Notes: generated from the sequence alone by a model not told the origin. DNA of 64,000 bases from Struthio camelus (GCF_040807025.1 NC_090944.1:118188738-118252737), one strand, 5' to 3'; positions 37,635 to 51,407 are shown, numbered from the stretch's first letter. Made by a program: numbers and translations.

Positions 37635-37896
37635 CTTGGACAATCCAAAGCACTGTATTGACTTTAGTTGCACAATACTGTTTCACAGACATATTCATAC
37701 GCTTTTCTTTCTAAGAAGCCTTCCTATTCCTTTACCACAAATAGCATCAAGAGCCCTTCAGGCACTTCCCAGGACAACTCCAGAGAAGTGCACCAGCATT
37801 TGCTCTTTAGCCCTTACTCCCTCTTTGAGGATCCCAACCTAACTTCTTTCATCCACACTTTCTACTAAGAACAGTGAACCCTAAAGACGTAAGCAA

Positions 37897-37975
37897 TCCC
37901 CTCCCCTCATTTTATAGGTGAGGACACCGAGTATGAGAATTAGGATCACACTTGAGCACATAAATCGCTGCCTGG
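37897..37975 (-). mobile_element. MIR-like SINE relic, reverse orientation
   Basis: CCCCTCATTTTATAGGTGAG, then GACACCGAGTATGAGAA, then AGGATCACAC match the reversed MIR core 'CCCATTTTACAGATGAGGAAACTGAGGC ... AGGTCACAC'. Confidence 0.65.
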
Positions 37976-38410
37976 AAAGGGGAGATGGACCAAGGAAACC
38001 TCCCCTAACACATCTGTTGCATCATGTACTGGAGCAGGGACAGCAATCACTGCTGTAACACCTGCACTGGCTGGTCACCAGCCTTGAATCACGGATGCAC
38101 TCCAGGAAAAAGGCCAAAGTAGGTTGCACCCCTCAGAGGGGCAATGTGCCGTTGCTACAGCCACAGCATTACACTCAGAGGCACAGTTGACTTGAGCTGC
38201 CACCGAATGCCTAGGTGAAAGGCATATCAAGAGTCAATAGCAAAGGCAAGGAGAAAGCAGGAGTCACAGTTCCCAAAATTACAAACTTAAAATTGCTATT
38301 AGGCCTTTTCCTACTTTCAGTATATTACGTAAAGGTTTTTCCCACGAGGCTTACTTGAACTCCTCTTCTAGCCCAAGTGCTCCAAACAGGATCGGGCAAA
38401 TGAGGATTAA

Positions 38411-38455
38411 GAAAGGAAGAAGGAAAGATGGAAGGAAGGATAGATGAAAGGAAGA
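38411..38455 (+). repeat. GGAA-rich degenerate purine microsatellite
   Basis: This is a run of GAAAGGAAGAAGGAAAG-like units interrupted by ATGG and ATAGATG. It contains at least six GGAA cores, the minimal ETS-binding motif, within 45 bp. Confidence 0.8.
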
Positions 38456-41400
38456 GAAATACTAGCACAGAGCATTTTTACTGAAACTGTAATCTAGAAG
38501 GATGGCTCTGGCTACAGTTCCCTCTCAGTTCTCCAGGCTGAAGAGATTGAAATAGTAGTCTGGCTAAGTTTGAATCTTACCCAGTTTTGATGAAGAATAC
38601 GTAATTATTTTCTATAAACAGATTTTCATCTTCGTACTAAGAGCCAGTTCAAGGAGGCACCCCTTTGTGCCCACACAGGTTTAATAGAACAAATATGGAA
38701 TCAACATCTATCCACTAGCCACACAACGGCAGTTTTGCAAATGCTATCAGTCATTGTGCTTGGGCATTTCTCAAGAAGAGCATAAGCTTTTATTCCCCTC
38801 TTAAACCTGGTTTGGTAGTGGTATGACTAGGAGCATCTGCCTAGGAACCTCAGGACGTATTGTACAAAGATATGCTGTACAAACAAAAACCACAAGTCCA
38901 TTTCTTTTCTCTCTCACCAGCAGGACTTGTACAAGGCCAGGCTGGGCTAGATCCTTTTCTTACCTAGCTCCAAAAGTAATGCACTCACTGATTCACTTAG
39001 GAGAGCAGCAGACATGTTCCAGTTCAGTGAGGGTACTTTTCACTTACTTGTTAGTAGTAAGGAATTCTTGTCATAACTCTCAGCACTTTGTTAAATAATG
39101 CATCTCCCTCAAAAGCACAACAGACTACTTCTCTTGAATATTTCATATGGCCAGCTCTTGCACTTCTGATGGGTTTAATGTGTCCCTTCTCAACCTTAAG
39201 GGCTCCCATCAGGAGCCTTTTGTGACAGCTTTTGGTACCACCAGGTAAGATGTCAGCACAACACCTTCTGACATTAACAGATGGGGCGGTGTCCATCACT
39301 TACGCAGCTCAAGCAGCAGAGGTACACAACGCACATCTGACACTTCCACAAATGACCTTTATTCAGTTCTACACACATGGAGAGACCTGCACAGTTTCAA
39401 TGTACTAAAAAAAACAGTAAAAAAAGGGACAAGTAGATATAGCTCCTCTCTCCAGTCATATTTACAGTTTGATATGATTGGTATTTGAGATTATCATTCA
39501 CTGGGAAACATTGGCATTCCATATTAGAAGAAACTCCACCATTTCAAAAACTGCCTGCACCAGGACATTTGTGCAGGACAAAAGTGGTTCATTTACAGAT
39601 GACCAAAGAGTTTTGACAAAAGTCAAAGCGTCTATTTCCCACAGCAAGTTTATTTCATTTTACAGAAACATTCAGAAGATGAAGTCCTTTTTTGGAATGG
39701 AGAATTGAAGGGTTTCATTGCTAAAAAGGTCAAAACCAAACATTCTGACCTTATCAAAAGGCTTTCTTTCCAATTATTTTCTAAACAAAGTTTTATCAGA
39801 ACTGTGCATTCTGTGCAATGTCTTGCTGTTAATGAAACGGCACATCCAAATGAAAAAAACAAAACATTTCAAATTTTCCAATTAGTTCAAGTTAAAAAAG
39901 AATGATCTGAGAACACAATGGCCATAGAAGAAACCAGCTTCAGCTCGCAGCAAAGCCTAGACGTCTATCTGGCATGGAAAATTTTAGCCCAAAATAGCTC
40001 AAGTTGAGGAAAGTTATAAGGAACTGAAACCTGAGCTTTCTCATGATAACTGTAAGGAAATGGCAATGAGACTGACAGAGTCAGCAGGACAATGACAAAG
40101 TGCCCATAATCTCCTCCTTGAGGCAATAGAATTTAACCTTCAAGGCAAAAGGTTGGCAAGGAAGCCAGTATGCCTTCCAGGTGGGTAAAGCTGCTGACAG
40201 GCTAGAAGTTTAGCCTTGTCTCATAGTATTAGGATATGTATTGAACTCAACTGTCTTTCAGTCATTAGCAATGCAGCTAAATCCTGGCCCTCATTGGGAA
40301 ACTGAAGACTCCAGGAGAATTGCAAACGCTTTGACAGGCATGAAATGGCTCCAGTGCCTTCTGCAGCTATCATATCTCAGACAGCACCTAGGAAACTTCA
40401 TTTCTTTTCCCAGTTCTACTGCTAGGCTGATGAGAGGCAGCCTGTGTTTCACAGCGCCAAATTTTTCTAGCTAAACAGCAGCACACCGTCTTATTTTGGG
40501 TCTCTGAATTGCTCTTGAGGGTCAGCACCTGCTCTTTCCACAGCCCAGAGAAAGGGGCTAAGGTGGAATTTCAGCCATGGAGAAACTCACATGCTATCTG
40601 GATCACTATTTCCCTCTCTCTAAAACAGGTTAATGATATCATTAAAGAAGTGCGTGAAGCAAGATTGCTATTTTCCTCCAAACGAGCTCCCAGCACCCAT
40701 TTCTTTCCCTGGGCAGCAGCTTATCCCAAATGGTCCAGCTACCAGTTGTCAGAAGTGATGTTCCTGATCCCCCTCCACCCTGCAGAGATTGTGCATCATC
40801 CCTCAAACCTAGGTGAGGAGAGATTCTCACTTGCGCATCTAGTTTTTCTGCAGTGCCATCCTCTGCTCCTAAGCATATCCCACAAGTAGTACTTTTCAGC
40901 AAGACAGTTATGCCTTTCCACCCTCCAATCATTAAAAGCCTTGAAGAAGCATGATGAGCAGGAGGGAGGGAATTTTATACTACCTTACTATGCATAAGCA
41001 ATCTGTCCCATATAGTGCGTGAAAAATGGCTCGGAAGCAATTAAGCAATTGATTTCTTCCACTGTGGAAGCAACCGAACTCCACACAGCAGAATCATCAC
41101 CAGGTGAAGCAGGAAGCAAAGAAAAATACCATCTCCAGCTGAAATGGAAAGAATTTCAGGTAGGCAGAACATCATTAATCTGTGGATGCAGGCTGTGTGC
41201 CTAGAGTGCTACTGAAAGCATCTGGTAGCTTTAGAAGTAGAACAGGAGAGGTTAAAAGAAGCAAAAATACTGTAGAATATTCCCTTGGGGACTTTATGAT
41301 GATCCAGAAATCCTTTTGCCCACTTTCCCCACACACGACCTTTGCTCTGACAGATTGCAGTAAGTCATGGTTCCTCTGCTTCCTCATGTAAAATATGTGG

Positions 41401-43128
41401 TCATCACAGCAAAAGCAAGGCAAAAGGCATCAAGAGTAAACAGTTTAATTCCCCAGTAATTTATCTAATGTGCCCTCTGGTTAGGACAACTGTAGCCATA
41501 TCCAGCCCAGTCATCCCAGGAATTCAGCCAAGGGAGACATTAGATCCAATGTAGTTTGAACAGTTCACAAGAAGTAGCTCTTTCCAAGATGGTGAGTGGG
41601 AAAAGGCCCAGCTCTACAAAAGACAGTGTTGAATTGGGCTGGTGTATATCAAGTAGCTGCAGCAGGCTGTGAATATTTAGCTGACATAGTTCCGTCAAGT
41701 AGGCATGTGCTATAAGATGCTGCTGTCTAGCCGTTCAGTGTTCAAAGCCAATAGGATGTGTGCTACTAAAATGAAGAAAATAGACTAGAAAAACATTCCT
41801 AGCCTTCAACAGTCATTAGTCTGCTCCAAAAACCAAGTCTTCTGTCTACATAATACTTAGTGATTTGGATGCCATAGGGGTACAGAAGTCTAAAATCTCA
41901 TTTAGCAACCAAAACAGCAGTACCATTGCACCTGTACTTGCCCTGTCACGATGGTCCTTATCTTTGCACAGTTTTCCTCTGTCTTGTAACACCAGGTAGG
42001 CAGTAACTTGGTATCTCCTCTGAGAGAGTTTAGAATAGCACAACACAAAGTACAGCTTCCACCATACGCAAGAGCGTTTCCAGAGATCACCTGACCCTGG
42101 TCTCAATTTTCTTTTCTGTATAGTACTTGACTACATACCCCTGTCATAAGGATTTCAAGATGATTGTTAACAGTACTGAGCATTATTAAAATGTCAGGTT
42201 CAGTTTTCAAGAGTAGCTCACATGGTCACTTAAAAGAAAATTTCTGCAAACACAGCTCAGACTGAAGTCACCGAAAACGTTAAGAAAACGGATTTTGCTT
42301 GTTAACAGTGCCAGTTATAGCCTCTGGGAAAGCTTTGAGCAGGTGCTCAGGAAAAAGAAAAAAGGAAAAGCGCAATAGTGTGGGCCCTGTACATAACAGC
42401 TCTTTATGAATTATGTCCTCTTGTTTTAAATCTGACGCTTTAGCCTGTGTAAAGCCATGCCAACTGAGCCTGGGAAGGCGAGGAGGGCGAGGTGAGTGCT
42501 GTTCCCATCAGACAGGTGCTTACACTGCCACAGCTGACAGTCGCTGGCACAGCAGCAGCCCAGCCGACCTCCAAGCAAGTAGAGATAGTGGCCTGACAGT
42601 CCGCTGCTCGCCAGCAGGAACACGTGAGCTTGCCTACACTCGGCTTGCCTACACCAGGCCCTACTGCGTGACTTGCCAGAGCAGTACTCTTGCTCAGTCA
42701 TGCAGCCCTAAGTTGGGAGTCATGCAAACTGCTGCATACGGGTCACCTCCTGAAACGATGCAAAGCCCGATGAGCTCCGAGTTGTCTCCACCATATAAAG
42801 TCAGCTCGGCCAAGTGGAAGTCCCTTTGGGCCTGCACTAGAAGCCTGTCTTTTCCAAATACGTCGAAAACAGAACCCCAAGGCTGGATGCAGGTTTGCTG
42901 AGATCAGGGCTATTCTCGTGCAGACAAGCTATGTGCTGCTGATAGGGAGGATTAATGAGCCAGGCTGCTCATCCGTTGCAATTAGAAACAACACTATGAC
43001 TATTTTGGTGCCATTTCTCTGCAGAGAACTTGAACTGCTTATCAGCCCCTTCTCCTTGTAGATCTCCATGTAATCATGACTATGTTAAATATAGGATAAT
43101 AAACTGGCAGCAACATTATATGCACTGC

Positions 43129-43195
43129 TCTTCATTTAGAGCTAAGATTCGAAGGACTATTTGCTAATGGTCACACAGCAGTAAAGTGGTTTAGT
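43129..43195 (-). mobile_element. Possible MIR-like SINE relic, reverse orientation
   Basis: CTTCATTTAGAGCTAAGATT leads into CTAATGGTCACACAGCAGTA followed by AAGTGG. This resembles reversed MIR 'CATTTTACAGATGAGGAAAC ... AAGGTCACACAGCTAGTAAGTGG'. Confidence 0.5.
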
Positions 43196-43431
43196 GAAAG
43201 GTATTAATATGACTTTTGTGTCACTTAGTTGAAGTTAAAATTGCTTCAGCATTTTCAGTGCATATATGACAGCCTGATGAAATCAGGACCTAACCTGCCT
43301 TGCCTTCAGGGCCTCTTTATGAAACCTTAGCCAACCATTACACTTATCAGCAGCCAACTAAAGTTTTAAAAATTATGTTTGTAACATTACTAAAGCAAAA
43401 ACAATTCTAGTTCCTGGGGTCTTTTCTTCAC

Positions 43432-43520
43432 TCTGTGCTGCGACCTTACGCATCTCGCTCATCTACCTCAGCTGTAAAATGAGAGGAACAATACCTGTCT
43501 AAAGGATGAAGTCTTGCTTC
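43432..43520 (+). mobile_element. MIR-like SINE relic
   Basis: CTGTGCTGCGACCTTACGCA, then CTCATCTACCTCAGCTGTAA followed by AATGAGAGGAACAATACCTG, follows the MIR 3' half ('CTGTGTGACCTTGGGCAAG ... CTCATCTGTAAAATGGGGATAATAATACCTACC') closely. Confidence 0.7.
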
Positions 43521-45407
43521 TAAAGTGTTATTTACTTACGTGAGTGACAGTTAAGGGCAGATTATGACTCCCAAAGAAACCTAAATCCATCCTATATCAA
43601 TCATACTATGTTTTATACAGGGCCTATAGAGCTGTAAACATTTATCTGCCTCAGTTCCCTGACAAAAGTTATATATCCGTGAGCATGCACCAAGTCCATC
43701 CTCAATATGCATCAAAAATTCAGAGTAGCAACTGGACTCGGTCACTCCAGGCTTTCAGAGATTTTTACTGGTGTTCCATGAGCAGGAGTTCAGTTGAGTC
43801 AGCCGACAGCAACAGCCAATCTAGTGGTCTTGAGTTTCCTTTTCAGCCAGTGTCAAGCACTCAAGCCCAGAGTGGTTTCTCTGTAGAGGTTGCACTCTAA
43901 TGGGATCAGCACCTGAACCACAGCTGGACTCCACACCATGCTCTAGCCCTCAGCACTGCAGCCCTCACTGCTGAAGGAGCACAGCTGAAAACAAAGGAGG
44001 GTGTGGGGAACAAGGCACAAACTGGGAAAGGTGAGAAAGGTGTCAGTGTGTTCCTCAGTACCTTTTCACCTCCCAATGGAAAGAAGTTGCTGAAAGTGAT
44101 CATCAGTAACCAAAAAAAATTGGTCTCAAGAGTTGGAGTATTAGGAGAGAGAGCAAAGCCAAGCCATTTGAGGTAGATGCATTAATGCTGCACCCTAAAC
44201 TGATGCATTTTAAAGAGCTTTCAAATGATTGCTACCAGGGGCAAAGCTTTATTCAGGACTGTTGGACAGACCCTTGAAAGCATCAAACAGCTCCAGATAA
44301 GTTTCTCAATTCAGCTGTCAACATATCATGATTTTTCATTCCAACATCCTTTTCCATCACCCCTATGGATTTTAACAAATGACTAGAATATTTTCCCCTC
44401 AGAAAATCTACTGTCTATGTCTCTGGCTAGAATTTTTATACCTGCATGTCTCTTGGAGAGAGAGATCTTACAAATCCAATGGATCTCCATTCAGAGTCCT
44501 TGTGCCAGAAACTGCTGCTCATCCTTATAGCAATTTACTACTATGCTCTACAATGTGATACTTCTTGAAAAGCTCCTCTTGTGTGTTCCAAAAGTGCAAT
44601 ATGATACAAAACTCCCAAGTGCCAGACAGCTCCTTCGTCTCTCCGTTACAAATAAATCTTCATGATAAATCCATCCTCTCCTATGTCACATCTTATATAT
44701 AGACAATCAAAGAAGTTAAGGTACAGCAAGTAGAGGTGTGAAGTCAAGGCATATGAGTCAAATTACATTTAACCTCTCGTTTAGTGCTTTCATCGAGCAG
44801 GAATAGCTCATATGAAAGCTGTAAGGCACTTTCATTTACATGCTTTAACTTAATTCCCTGATTCATGTTAGTTTTCTTTAATGTTTCTGTACTGGGGGGA
44901 AGGGAGAGGGGACAGATGAGGAACCCATTCCGTTACATATGCAGGAACTCTTATCCCCTGGAGTAAAAATTTAGCTTATTTTTCTTGATGCTGAAATGAA
45001 ATCAGTCCTGAAGCAGGAGCTTATCTGTGAGCTCACTCTAACCAATCTACCTCGTAACCTAGGAACAGGACAAACACACGGGCAACTCATGATAGAGAAT
45101 TTAAACCAACCAAATTGGGCAGGAGCTCAATTAATATCTGAGGCAAGGGATGGTATCTCTGCATACTCTAGGATATTGGCTCTGTAAAGACTCAAAAGAG
45201 AAGATCATCCACTGAATCACCAGCAGGATTTCTGACTACACTATGAGGCAAATCCTGCTACATAGCATTTCAGACCCAACAAGCCTCTCCAACCTAGACA
45301 GCATGAACTAGAGACAGGCATGCTATTCAGCGAGTGATTGCAATATGCAGCTCATCATCCCAACAGTGTCCCTTGCTTCTAGTAACAAGGCAGTTCCAAG
45401 CTTGCAA

Positions 45408-45421
45408 GCAGCAGCTGCTGC
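45408..45421. repeat. 14-bp palindrome centred on an E-box
   Basis: GCAGCAGCTGCTGC is a perfect palindrome with the bHLH-type core CAGCTG. It overlaps a second palindrome, GCTTGCAAGC (45,400-45,409). Confidence 0.8.
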
Positions 45422-48400
45422 AGGTGGTCTTCAGCACGGCCTTCCCTGGGAGCAGTGCTCCCTGAAGAACACCTGAGACAAACCAAAAGCCCTTCAGTGC
45501 GGCTGAAACATCCAGGACTTGTCGAGAATCCCTCTGAGGTACACCCCCAAAATGACTGGCTTTAAATCTTTTTCCTCTAATCTGAAGAGCAACAGGACAG
45601 AAAAAAAGAGGCAGACGACAGCATAATTAAGATAAGGAATGAGCCTTGTTTTTCCAGCTAGTGCTCCACTGGGATAAGAGTCTAAGACAGGGGGAAGAGA
45701 TAAAGGAAGAAAACAACTCCTCAGGAAAAGGAGCAGCCTATTGAGCAGACAGATTAAAATGGCACCCAGCAGCAACAGGATGCCAGGGGCTGGCAGAACC
45801 CAGGATCACTGCTGGGAACATAGCACAGCTCGAGCCATCTCCCACCACTGCCGGTGGCATGCTCTTGGATATGCACACAGGGAAAACCAAGGTATCTAAT
45901 TATCACCTACTGATGGCAGGCTGTGCTCAAACCACTCGAAACCTGCTCATCAGTAACTTCCTCTGTGTTGCCTACAAGAGCAGCAGGCAAACATACCACA
46001 GGAAAGTGGATACCTGCTAATGAGACAGTCATCAAGTACGTGTTCTCTCTCCCTTTGATTACCTCCTTAATTCAGTCAAGATATAGCATGCTTATTTTTG
46101 TCTTCCCTACTGAATCAGCATCTTGTGCTACTGGGAGAATTTCCTGCTGCTTGTAGGATATATGCTGAAAGCCAATTCTACAATAGCTGATCAAGACTTA
46201 AGGCCAAAATGCTTTTCCAGCCTGTTTGACACTTTCCCATACCCCTTGTAGCTGGTGTCATGGTCTCGTCAGCTCCTGCACGAGCTTTTGAACGCATCTT
46301 CCTTCAACTAGTCATTGGCCGATCTTACGACCATAAGGTAACAATGCACTTCCTATGCAATTGCTTCATCTTGAAATACTTCTAGCCTGTGTTTGTCAAA
46401 TGGATAGGAGAGGAATCTTTAATTTGTCCTTCCTCAAAGGACGTTAGCACAACGTTTTTGAAAAGCAAAGTAGCAGGGAACCTTACAAAAATCAACCGCC
46501 AGGATAAAAAGGCTGTTCAGTTTACTCCCAGATGCAACCCACAAAAAACGTATAGTGGTTACTTAGCACAGAAGGTTGAAGTATCTTTTGCCTCTGACAG
46601 TCCAGCATTAAATTTGGGACAGCTAGCAAGATCAATGAATTAAGTAAATTCAACTGCAACAAAGGTTTACACAGGCTCTTAAAACTCTCACACACTGATG
46701 ATTTACCGTTCAGAAGAGTTCCCTAGGTTTCTAAATAGAAAATGCATTCACATTTAGAAGCGATATTTTCTCCTAAAACCCTTCCTTTCTTTGCAAGTTA
46801 AATCTAGGGACCGACTTCCATGACCCAGGTCTTAAGGGCAGTGCAGCCTTAAGGGTCTACCCCAAGCTCCCTGAAAGGGGAAAATCAAAATAAGTTATTA
46901 TGTAATCAATTTGCAGGAAAGCAACTGTTTTAGCATACCTCTTATACAAGTATGAAATGCTGACACTGAGCAGGGAAAAGGAAGTTCTCTTCTCATTGAC
47001 TCCCACACACGCCAAAGGCTATCAAATGATTTTCCCAATTTGTATTTTTGTTTTAACCAGGCTTAACCTAGGGGGCTAGGAGTGTTACACTCAGCTGTAA
47101 GAGCCAGGGGATCAGTGATCAAGTCTCATTTCTGCAAGAAACTTCAAAGCCAAAAGTAAGTGTTCTGGAGGTCTCTGTACCACAGTAATGCCAACATCAG
47201 CTTAAATTCCTTTGCAAGTATGGCCTCTACCCTTTCAGCCTTGCTTCCTTTTTGAATTGAGGGTGAATCTGTTTTTTTCTGGGTAAGTGTGTTATGTGAT
47301 GCTCAGATAGGAGCTTTCTACTGATATGTAAACATATATCAGAAGTGTATCGTATCACATACCAGGAAGAGGCATCTCCCTCCAATACAAACAGGCAAGG
47401 CTCCCAGACAGTCTAACACACGTACAAATCTTGAAATGAATTTCCCCTGCCCTCAGTCATAAAGATGCCAAATAATCATACACCAGCTTCAGTAAATTCT
47501 GCCTGAACAATCAGCATTTCTTCCCCACCTGTCCCCTGCTAAAGTGGTTCCTAGGATGCCATTTCCAAGCATTGCTATTAGTAGGACACATGGTCCTGAT
47601 CTCCCATCCTCTAGCCCATCTCCAGTCCCCACACAAGGGCTCCCAAACAGAAGAGGAATGGGCCCACACAAAGCAGGGACCGGATTCAGCCTGTGCCTGC
47701 AACCAATATGCCCACACCAAACTCCATGCACATATAATCTCATGTTAGTTTGTGCCATCATCCCCAAATTCATCATGTCAGACAGCAAAACCAGGCAAGT
47801 TTTATCCTTATGTTCACTACTGATTATTTCAGTATTGCAAACACAAAGGCTGAAGCATTTCTACATTTAGCAGCAAGCACTCCAGTGCAAGGCAGCCCAA
47901 TCTCCATATTACTGCATGCAGTAGCAGCACTGCTGAGCCTCACCTAGGCAAATGAATCTGATTCCCTACTGCCAGATATTTATCCTGGACTGCAAAGGCT
48001 ATTATTTGACTTAAATAAAAGGCAAGAACTTACATGGCTGAAAATGTGATTCTGATCCATAGCACCATGTGCTGGTTGAGGTTAACCCACAGAGGATGCC
48101 ATGAGTCACATCAGCATGGCAGGCCCTTCCTCCCCTCAGAGACATTTGCATCAGGCCTTTTAGCATAGGAATAAGAGACCAGTAACAAAAGGGAAGACAC
48201 ATTCTGAATTCAGTCTTTCTTCCCCTCACACTTACAGCAGCCATAGTCCATGTAACCAGCTTGCAAGCTCATGTGCTCCTCTTGTCAAACAGCTGATTTC
48301 CCTGGTGGAGCTTAGACATTACTATACTGATCTTACAATCACTAACATGTAACACAGGCTGGTAGGACCTTGGTAGGATCTTGACAGCCCTCCACCTCAC

Positions 48401-49441
48401 TGCTGGTTTTGTGACAGTCCTCAATTTCTCTAGCTCAGAGGTGCCAGTAACAAACAGCTTTTCTAACCTCCTGCTCTGCTAACAAATGGCACTCAGGTGC
48501 AGTTGTTTGCACCTGGAACTCATGGAAAACAGCTGAAAAAGGAGGGCCCAAATGCAATAAAAGGGGGGAAGGAGACCATATATGATAAGGGACCTCCTTC
48601 CCCCTGGAGGACAAAGACATCCCCCCTCCCCCCAACCAGCAAATCATGTTTTTTCTGTTAAGCTGCTCTTTCCTTAATGCTAGGAGCAGTCAGAATTTAA
48701 GTGGTTTTTGCTGCCTGTCAAGGATGCTTTTGCTGTCAAGGATGTCACAGTAAAAAGACCAATACTGATCATAAAAAAGAAAAAAAAATCAATTGCAGTA
48801 GAAAAATAATTTAATAAAGGGATAAGTTTCAAGAAAATATCTGTATAGTAACAACATTTTAAGTAAAATGTCCACAAAAATATACACGTCTAATGTGATT
48901 ATACATAAGTTTTCTGACAGGTCCTGCTTTAAACTTGGTTCAGTCCACCGTTTTGATTCAGGAGAAACCTTCACTGCTATCAGGCTTCCTGGGATATATC
49001 AGTTTGCACAACAGAATCATATGAGAAATGTTTTCTAACTCATTTTAGGCTCATACAAATCAATTCTGAGTTGATAACAGTCCAGAGCATATCAGGTTAT
49101 ACCATATCATTAAAAAAAAAAAAAATTAAACGCAAACAAACAAGCAAAGCAAAAGAGGTCAGCCACTTAAGGGACACTATCAGCCAGAAAAATCAACCCT
49201 ACAACACACATCACACTTAACAGTGACACAATCAGAAAAAGAGAGGCATGAAGGAAAGATGTGCAAAAGAGAGGGAAAGAAACCAGCACAGGTAGAAACT
49301 GTGGAACTGCTACAGCAGTGGGCTATAGGGAACCCAGGTGAAGCACACAAGAGACTTCACATATTCCTAGAAACCAGACAGTTTTGAAACACAGAAGATA
49401 AGCTAATTGCAGGGAGATGGAAATGAAGCAGTGGAAAAAAG

Positions 49442-49447
49442 TTTATT
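49442..49447 (-). promoter_or_regulatory. Candidate distal polyadenylation signal of DUSP10
   Basis: The plus strand reads TTTATT, so the minus strand has AATAAA, 1,347 nt beyond the DUSP10 stop codon. It would give a 3'UTR of roughly 1.35-1.4 kb. The hexamer alone is weak evidence. Confidence 0.3.
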
Positions 49448-50223
49448 TCTTATTTTTCCAAATTGCTATTGAGCTGCAGAAATACCTGGTCTACCTCAAA
49501 AAGCCCTCACCAACAGTACTAAGCTCCAAGTTTGATGCACTTCCAGGAGAGAAAATTATGGTTACAGAAATTAAGGGATGTAAGAGTACAGTAGAAAATA
49601 AGGAAAACACATTCCACCAGCAGAGGACAGAAAGGAAACACGGAAGAGGAGATGTCAAACAAGGGATATCAGTTTTGTCAAAGAGAAACACACACCGAAA
49701 AAAATAAACAAGAAGAAAAAAACCTAAAACCCATCCCACAGAAAGCAAATGGAAAACTGCTAAAGAAATAAAAGGACACACATTTTCCAAAAGGTTTTTT
49801 GTTTTTATAATCAAATTTTTTTTACATAGACAACTGAAACACACCAACATTTTGTGCGAAAAATATTCTTAAATTAACTTTGCTCGCTCTTGATTTTTGT
49901 ACATTCTGATATACATATGTAACAAGGTTTATGGCACTGTAACCAGGATCAAAATCATAAAAAGGAACAAAATAATTGCTTTCATTTATCCTTTCTGAAC
50001 CAAGCTGGCTGCCGTTGCACTATTAGACTTCAAAAATTATTATCTTATTATTAGTGAGCAGCCAAGTCTAACTGGTTTGAACACTCAAAACAAATCCCAA
50101 ATTATTATTGCACAAGAAGCCAGTGAAGGCATATGGCATAGAATGATCAAAGTCCCTTACTGTTAAAACCTTACACCCCAAAATAGAAAAATAGAACTAG
50201 AACATGAAACACGCCAAATAAAC

Positions 50224-50229
50224 TTTATT
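50224..50229 (-). promoter_or_regulatory. Candidate main polyadenylation signal of DUSP10
   Basis: AATAAA on the minus strand lies 565 nt after the DUSP10 stop. About 10-20 nt further downstream on that strand is a G/T-rich stretch (TTGGCGTGTTTCATGTT), the usual arrangement around a cleavage site. The plus strand also carries AATAAA just before it, at 50,216-50,221, so the site could in principle work both ways. Confidence 0.55.
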
Positions 50230-50651
50230 TTCTTCTTTAGTTTGACTCAGGAATATGAAAAGTGCCTTGCAGACTTTTTAAGCTGCTCTGATCTCCTTTG
50301 CATCAGTGAGCATTTTTCTAAGTTACCTCTAGCAAAGCCTTTGCAGAATGAAGGCCCTTATGTTTCAGGGAGTTTTTTCTGCTTTGTTTTGGCTGTTTGT
50401 GTTTTGTCTTCAACTCAGATTTCTTCAGTCTATGAACCTGCACAGACTACTTAGACATAAACTCTATAAGTAGCTGGAGAGGGGGAAAAAAGCCCAATAT
50501 TTCTTCTTCTTGTATTGATTTTAAAAAGTACTCCTTTTGTTTCCAAAGCCTCCCTGCTTTATCATTTCCTGGGAAGGAAATCACAACAGCATTCCAAACA
50601 CTGTGAAGTTCTTGGATCTCTTTTAAAAACCTTTCCTTACAAAAAAAGGTT

Positions 50652-50657
50652 TTTATT
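50652..50657 (-). promoter_or_regulatory. Candidate proximal polyadenylation signal of DUSP10
   Basis: AATAAA (within GTGAATAAAAACC) on the minus strand lies 137 nt after the stop codon and just downstream of two G-runs. A TTTTTTTGT stretch follows within ~20 nt, a plausible downstream element. Confidence 0.35.
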
Positions 50658-50681
50658 CACAAAAGTTTTGCCACAACCCCT

Positions 50682-50725
50682 CCCCCCCCCAAAACCTAAA
50701 AAGAAAAACCCACACCCCCCCCCCC
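50682..50725 (-). repeat. Poly(C)/poly(G) runs in the DUSP10 3'UTR
   Basis: The plus strand has C9 at 50,682-50,690 and C11 at 50,715-50,725, plus CCCC at 50,677-50,680. The mRNA therefore carries G11, then GGG, G9 and G4 within ~50 nt, enough G-tracts for an RNA G-quadruplex. Confidence 0.85.
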
Positions 50726-50793
50726 ATCACTGCCCTAAATCAGGTGAAGAATACGTTAATCCCTTCATTAACCACCTCCTTGTAGCTTCACCG

Positions 50794-51108
<315 letters not shown>

Positions 51109-51184
51109 TTAGAAAATCCTCAACGCAGTTAAGAGTAACAGAAAAAAAATTAAGACAGTGAAAAATCCCTTGTATCTATTTTTC

Positions 51185-51207
51185 TTTTTTTTTTTTTTTT
51201 TTTTTTT
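51185..51207 (+). repeat. T23 homopolymer
   Basis: This uninterrupted T run lies inside the last DUSP10 intron, ~125 bp from the acceptor. On the transcript strand it is A23, so it is not the polypyrimidine tract of the acceptor. Confidence 0.9.
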
Positions 51208-51407
51208 AAATAAGCACAGTAGCCTCTCCTCCCCTTCCACTCCAATTGATCTTCCCTCAGGATTTTAGAGTTACTCAGTGTGAAACACACAGGACAGTCT
51301 AACACTGAAGATCTTCACATTTGCCTACGTCTCTTTATCAGACTGCTGCCTTGCTTGCGTGCACTGCCAGGGAGTATTTATTTAGGAGGTCAAAGCCCAT
51401 GACAAAG

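Larger units (their letters stand above)
28775..50204. other. Gene desert downstream of DUSP10, no exon seen
   Basis: About 21 kb have no recognisable coding exon. Contents: a (TGCA)n repeat (33,138-33,154), an AT-rich patch rich in homeodomain-type TAAT/ATTA cores (~33,180-33,420), a moderately CpG-rich patch (~33,700-34,080), a GGAA-rich purine tract (38,411-38,455), an 11-bp tandem repeat (37,613-37,634), MIR-like relics (37,897-37,975; 43,129-43,195; 43,432-43,520) and a 14-bp E-box palindrome (45,408-45,421). The region lies 3' of DUSP10, where known amniote genomes have a long non-coding interval towards HLX. Confidence 0.65.
50205..50793 (-). other. DUSP10: DUSP10 3' untranslated region (to the likely poly(A) site)
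   Basis: This follows the TGA at 50,796-50,794. The 5' boundary is certain from the coding frame; the 3' end rests on the AATAAA at 50,229-50,224. Other signals allow a shorter UTR (AATAAA at 50,657-50,652, 137 nt after the stop) or a longer one (49,447-49,442). On the mRNA strand two long G runs (G11 from 50,725-50,715 and G9 from 50,690-50,682 followed by A and G4) lie 65-120 nt after the stop. Confidence 0.65.

Noticed and set aside
44713..44760. Possible reversed MIR fragment
   Set aside because: Only a short 'AAGAAGTTAAGGTACAGCAA'-like phrase matches; too little to call.
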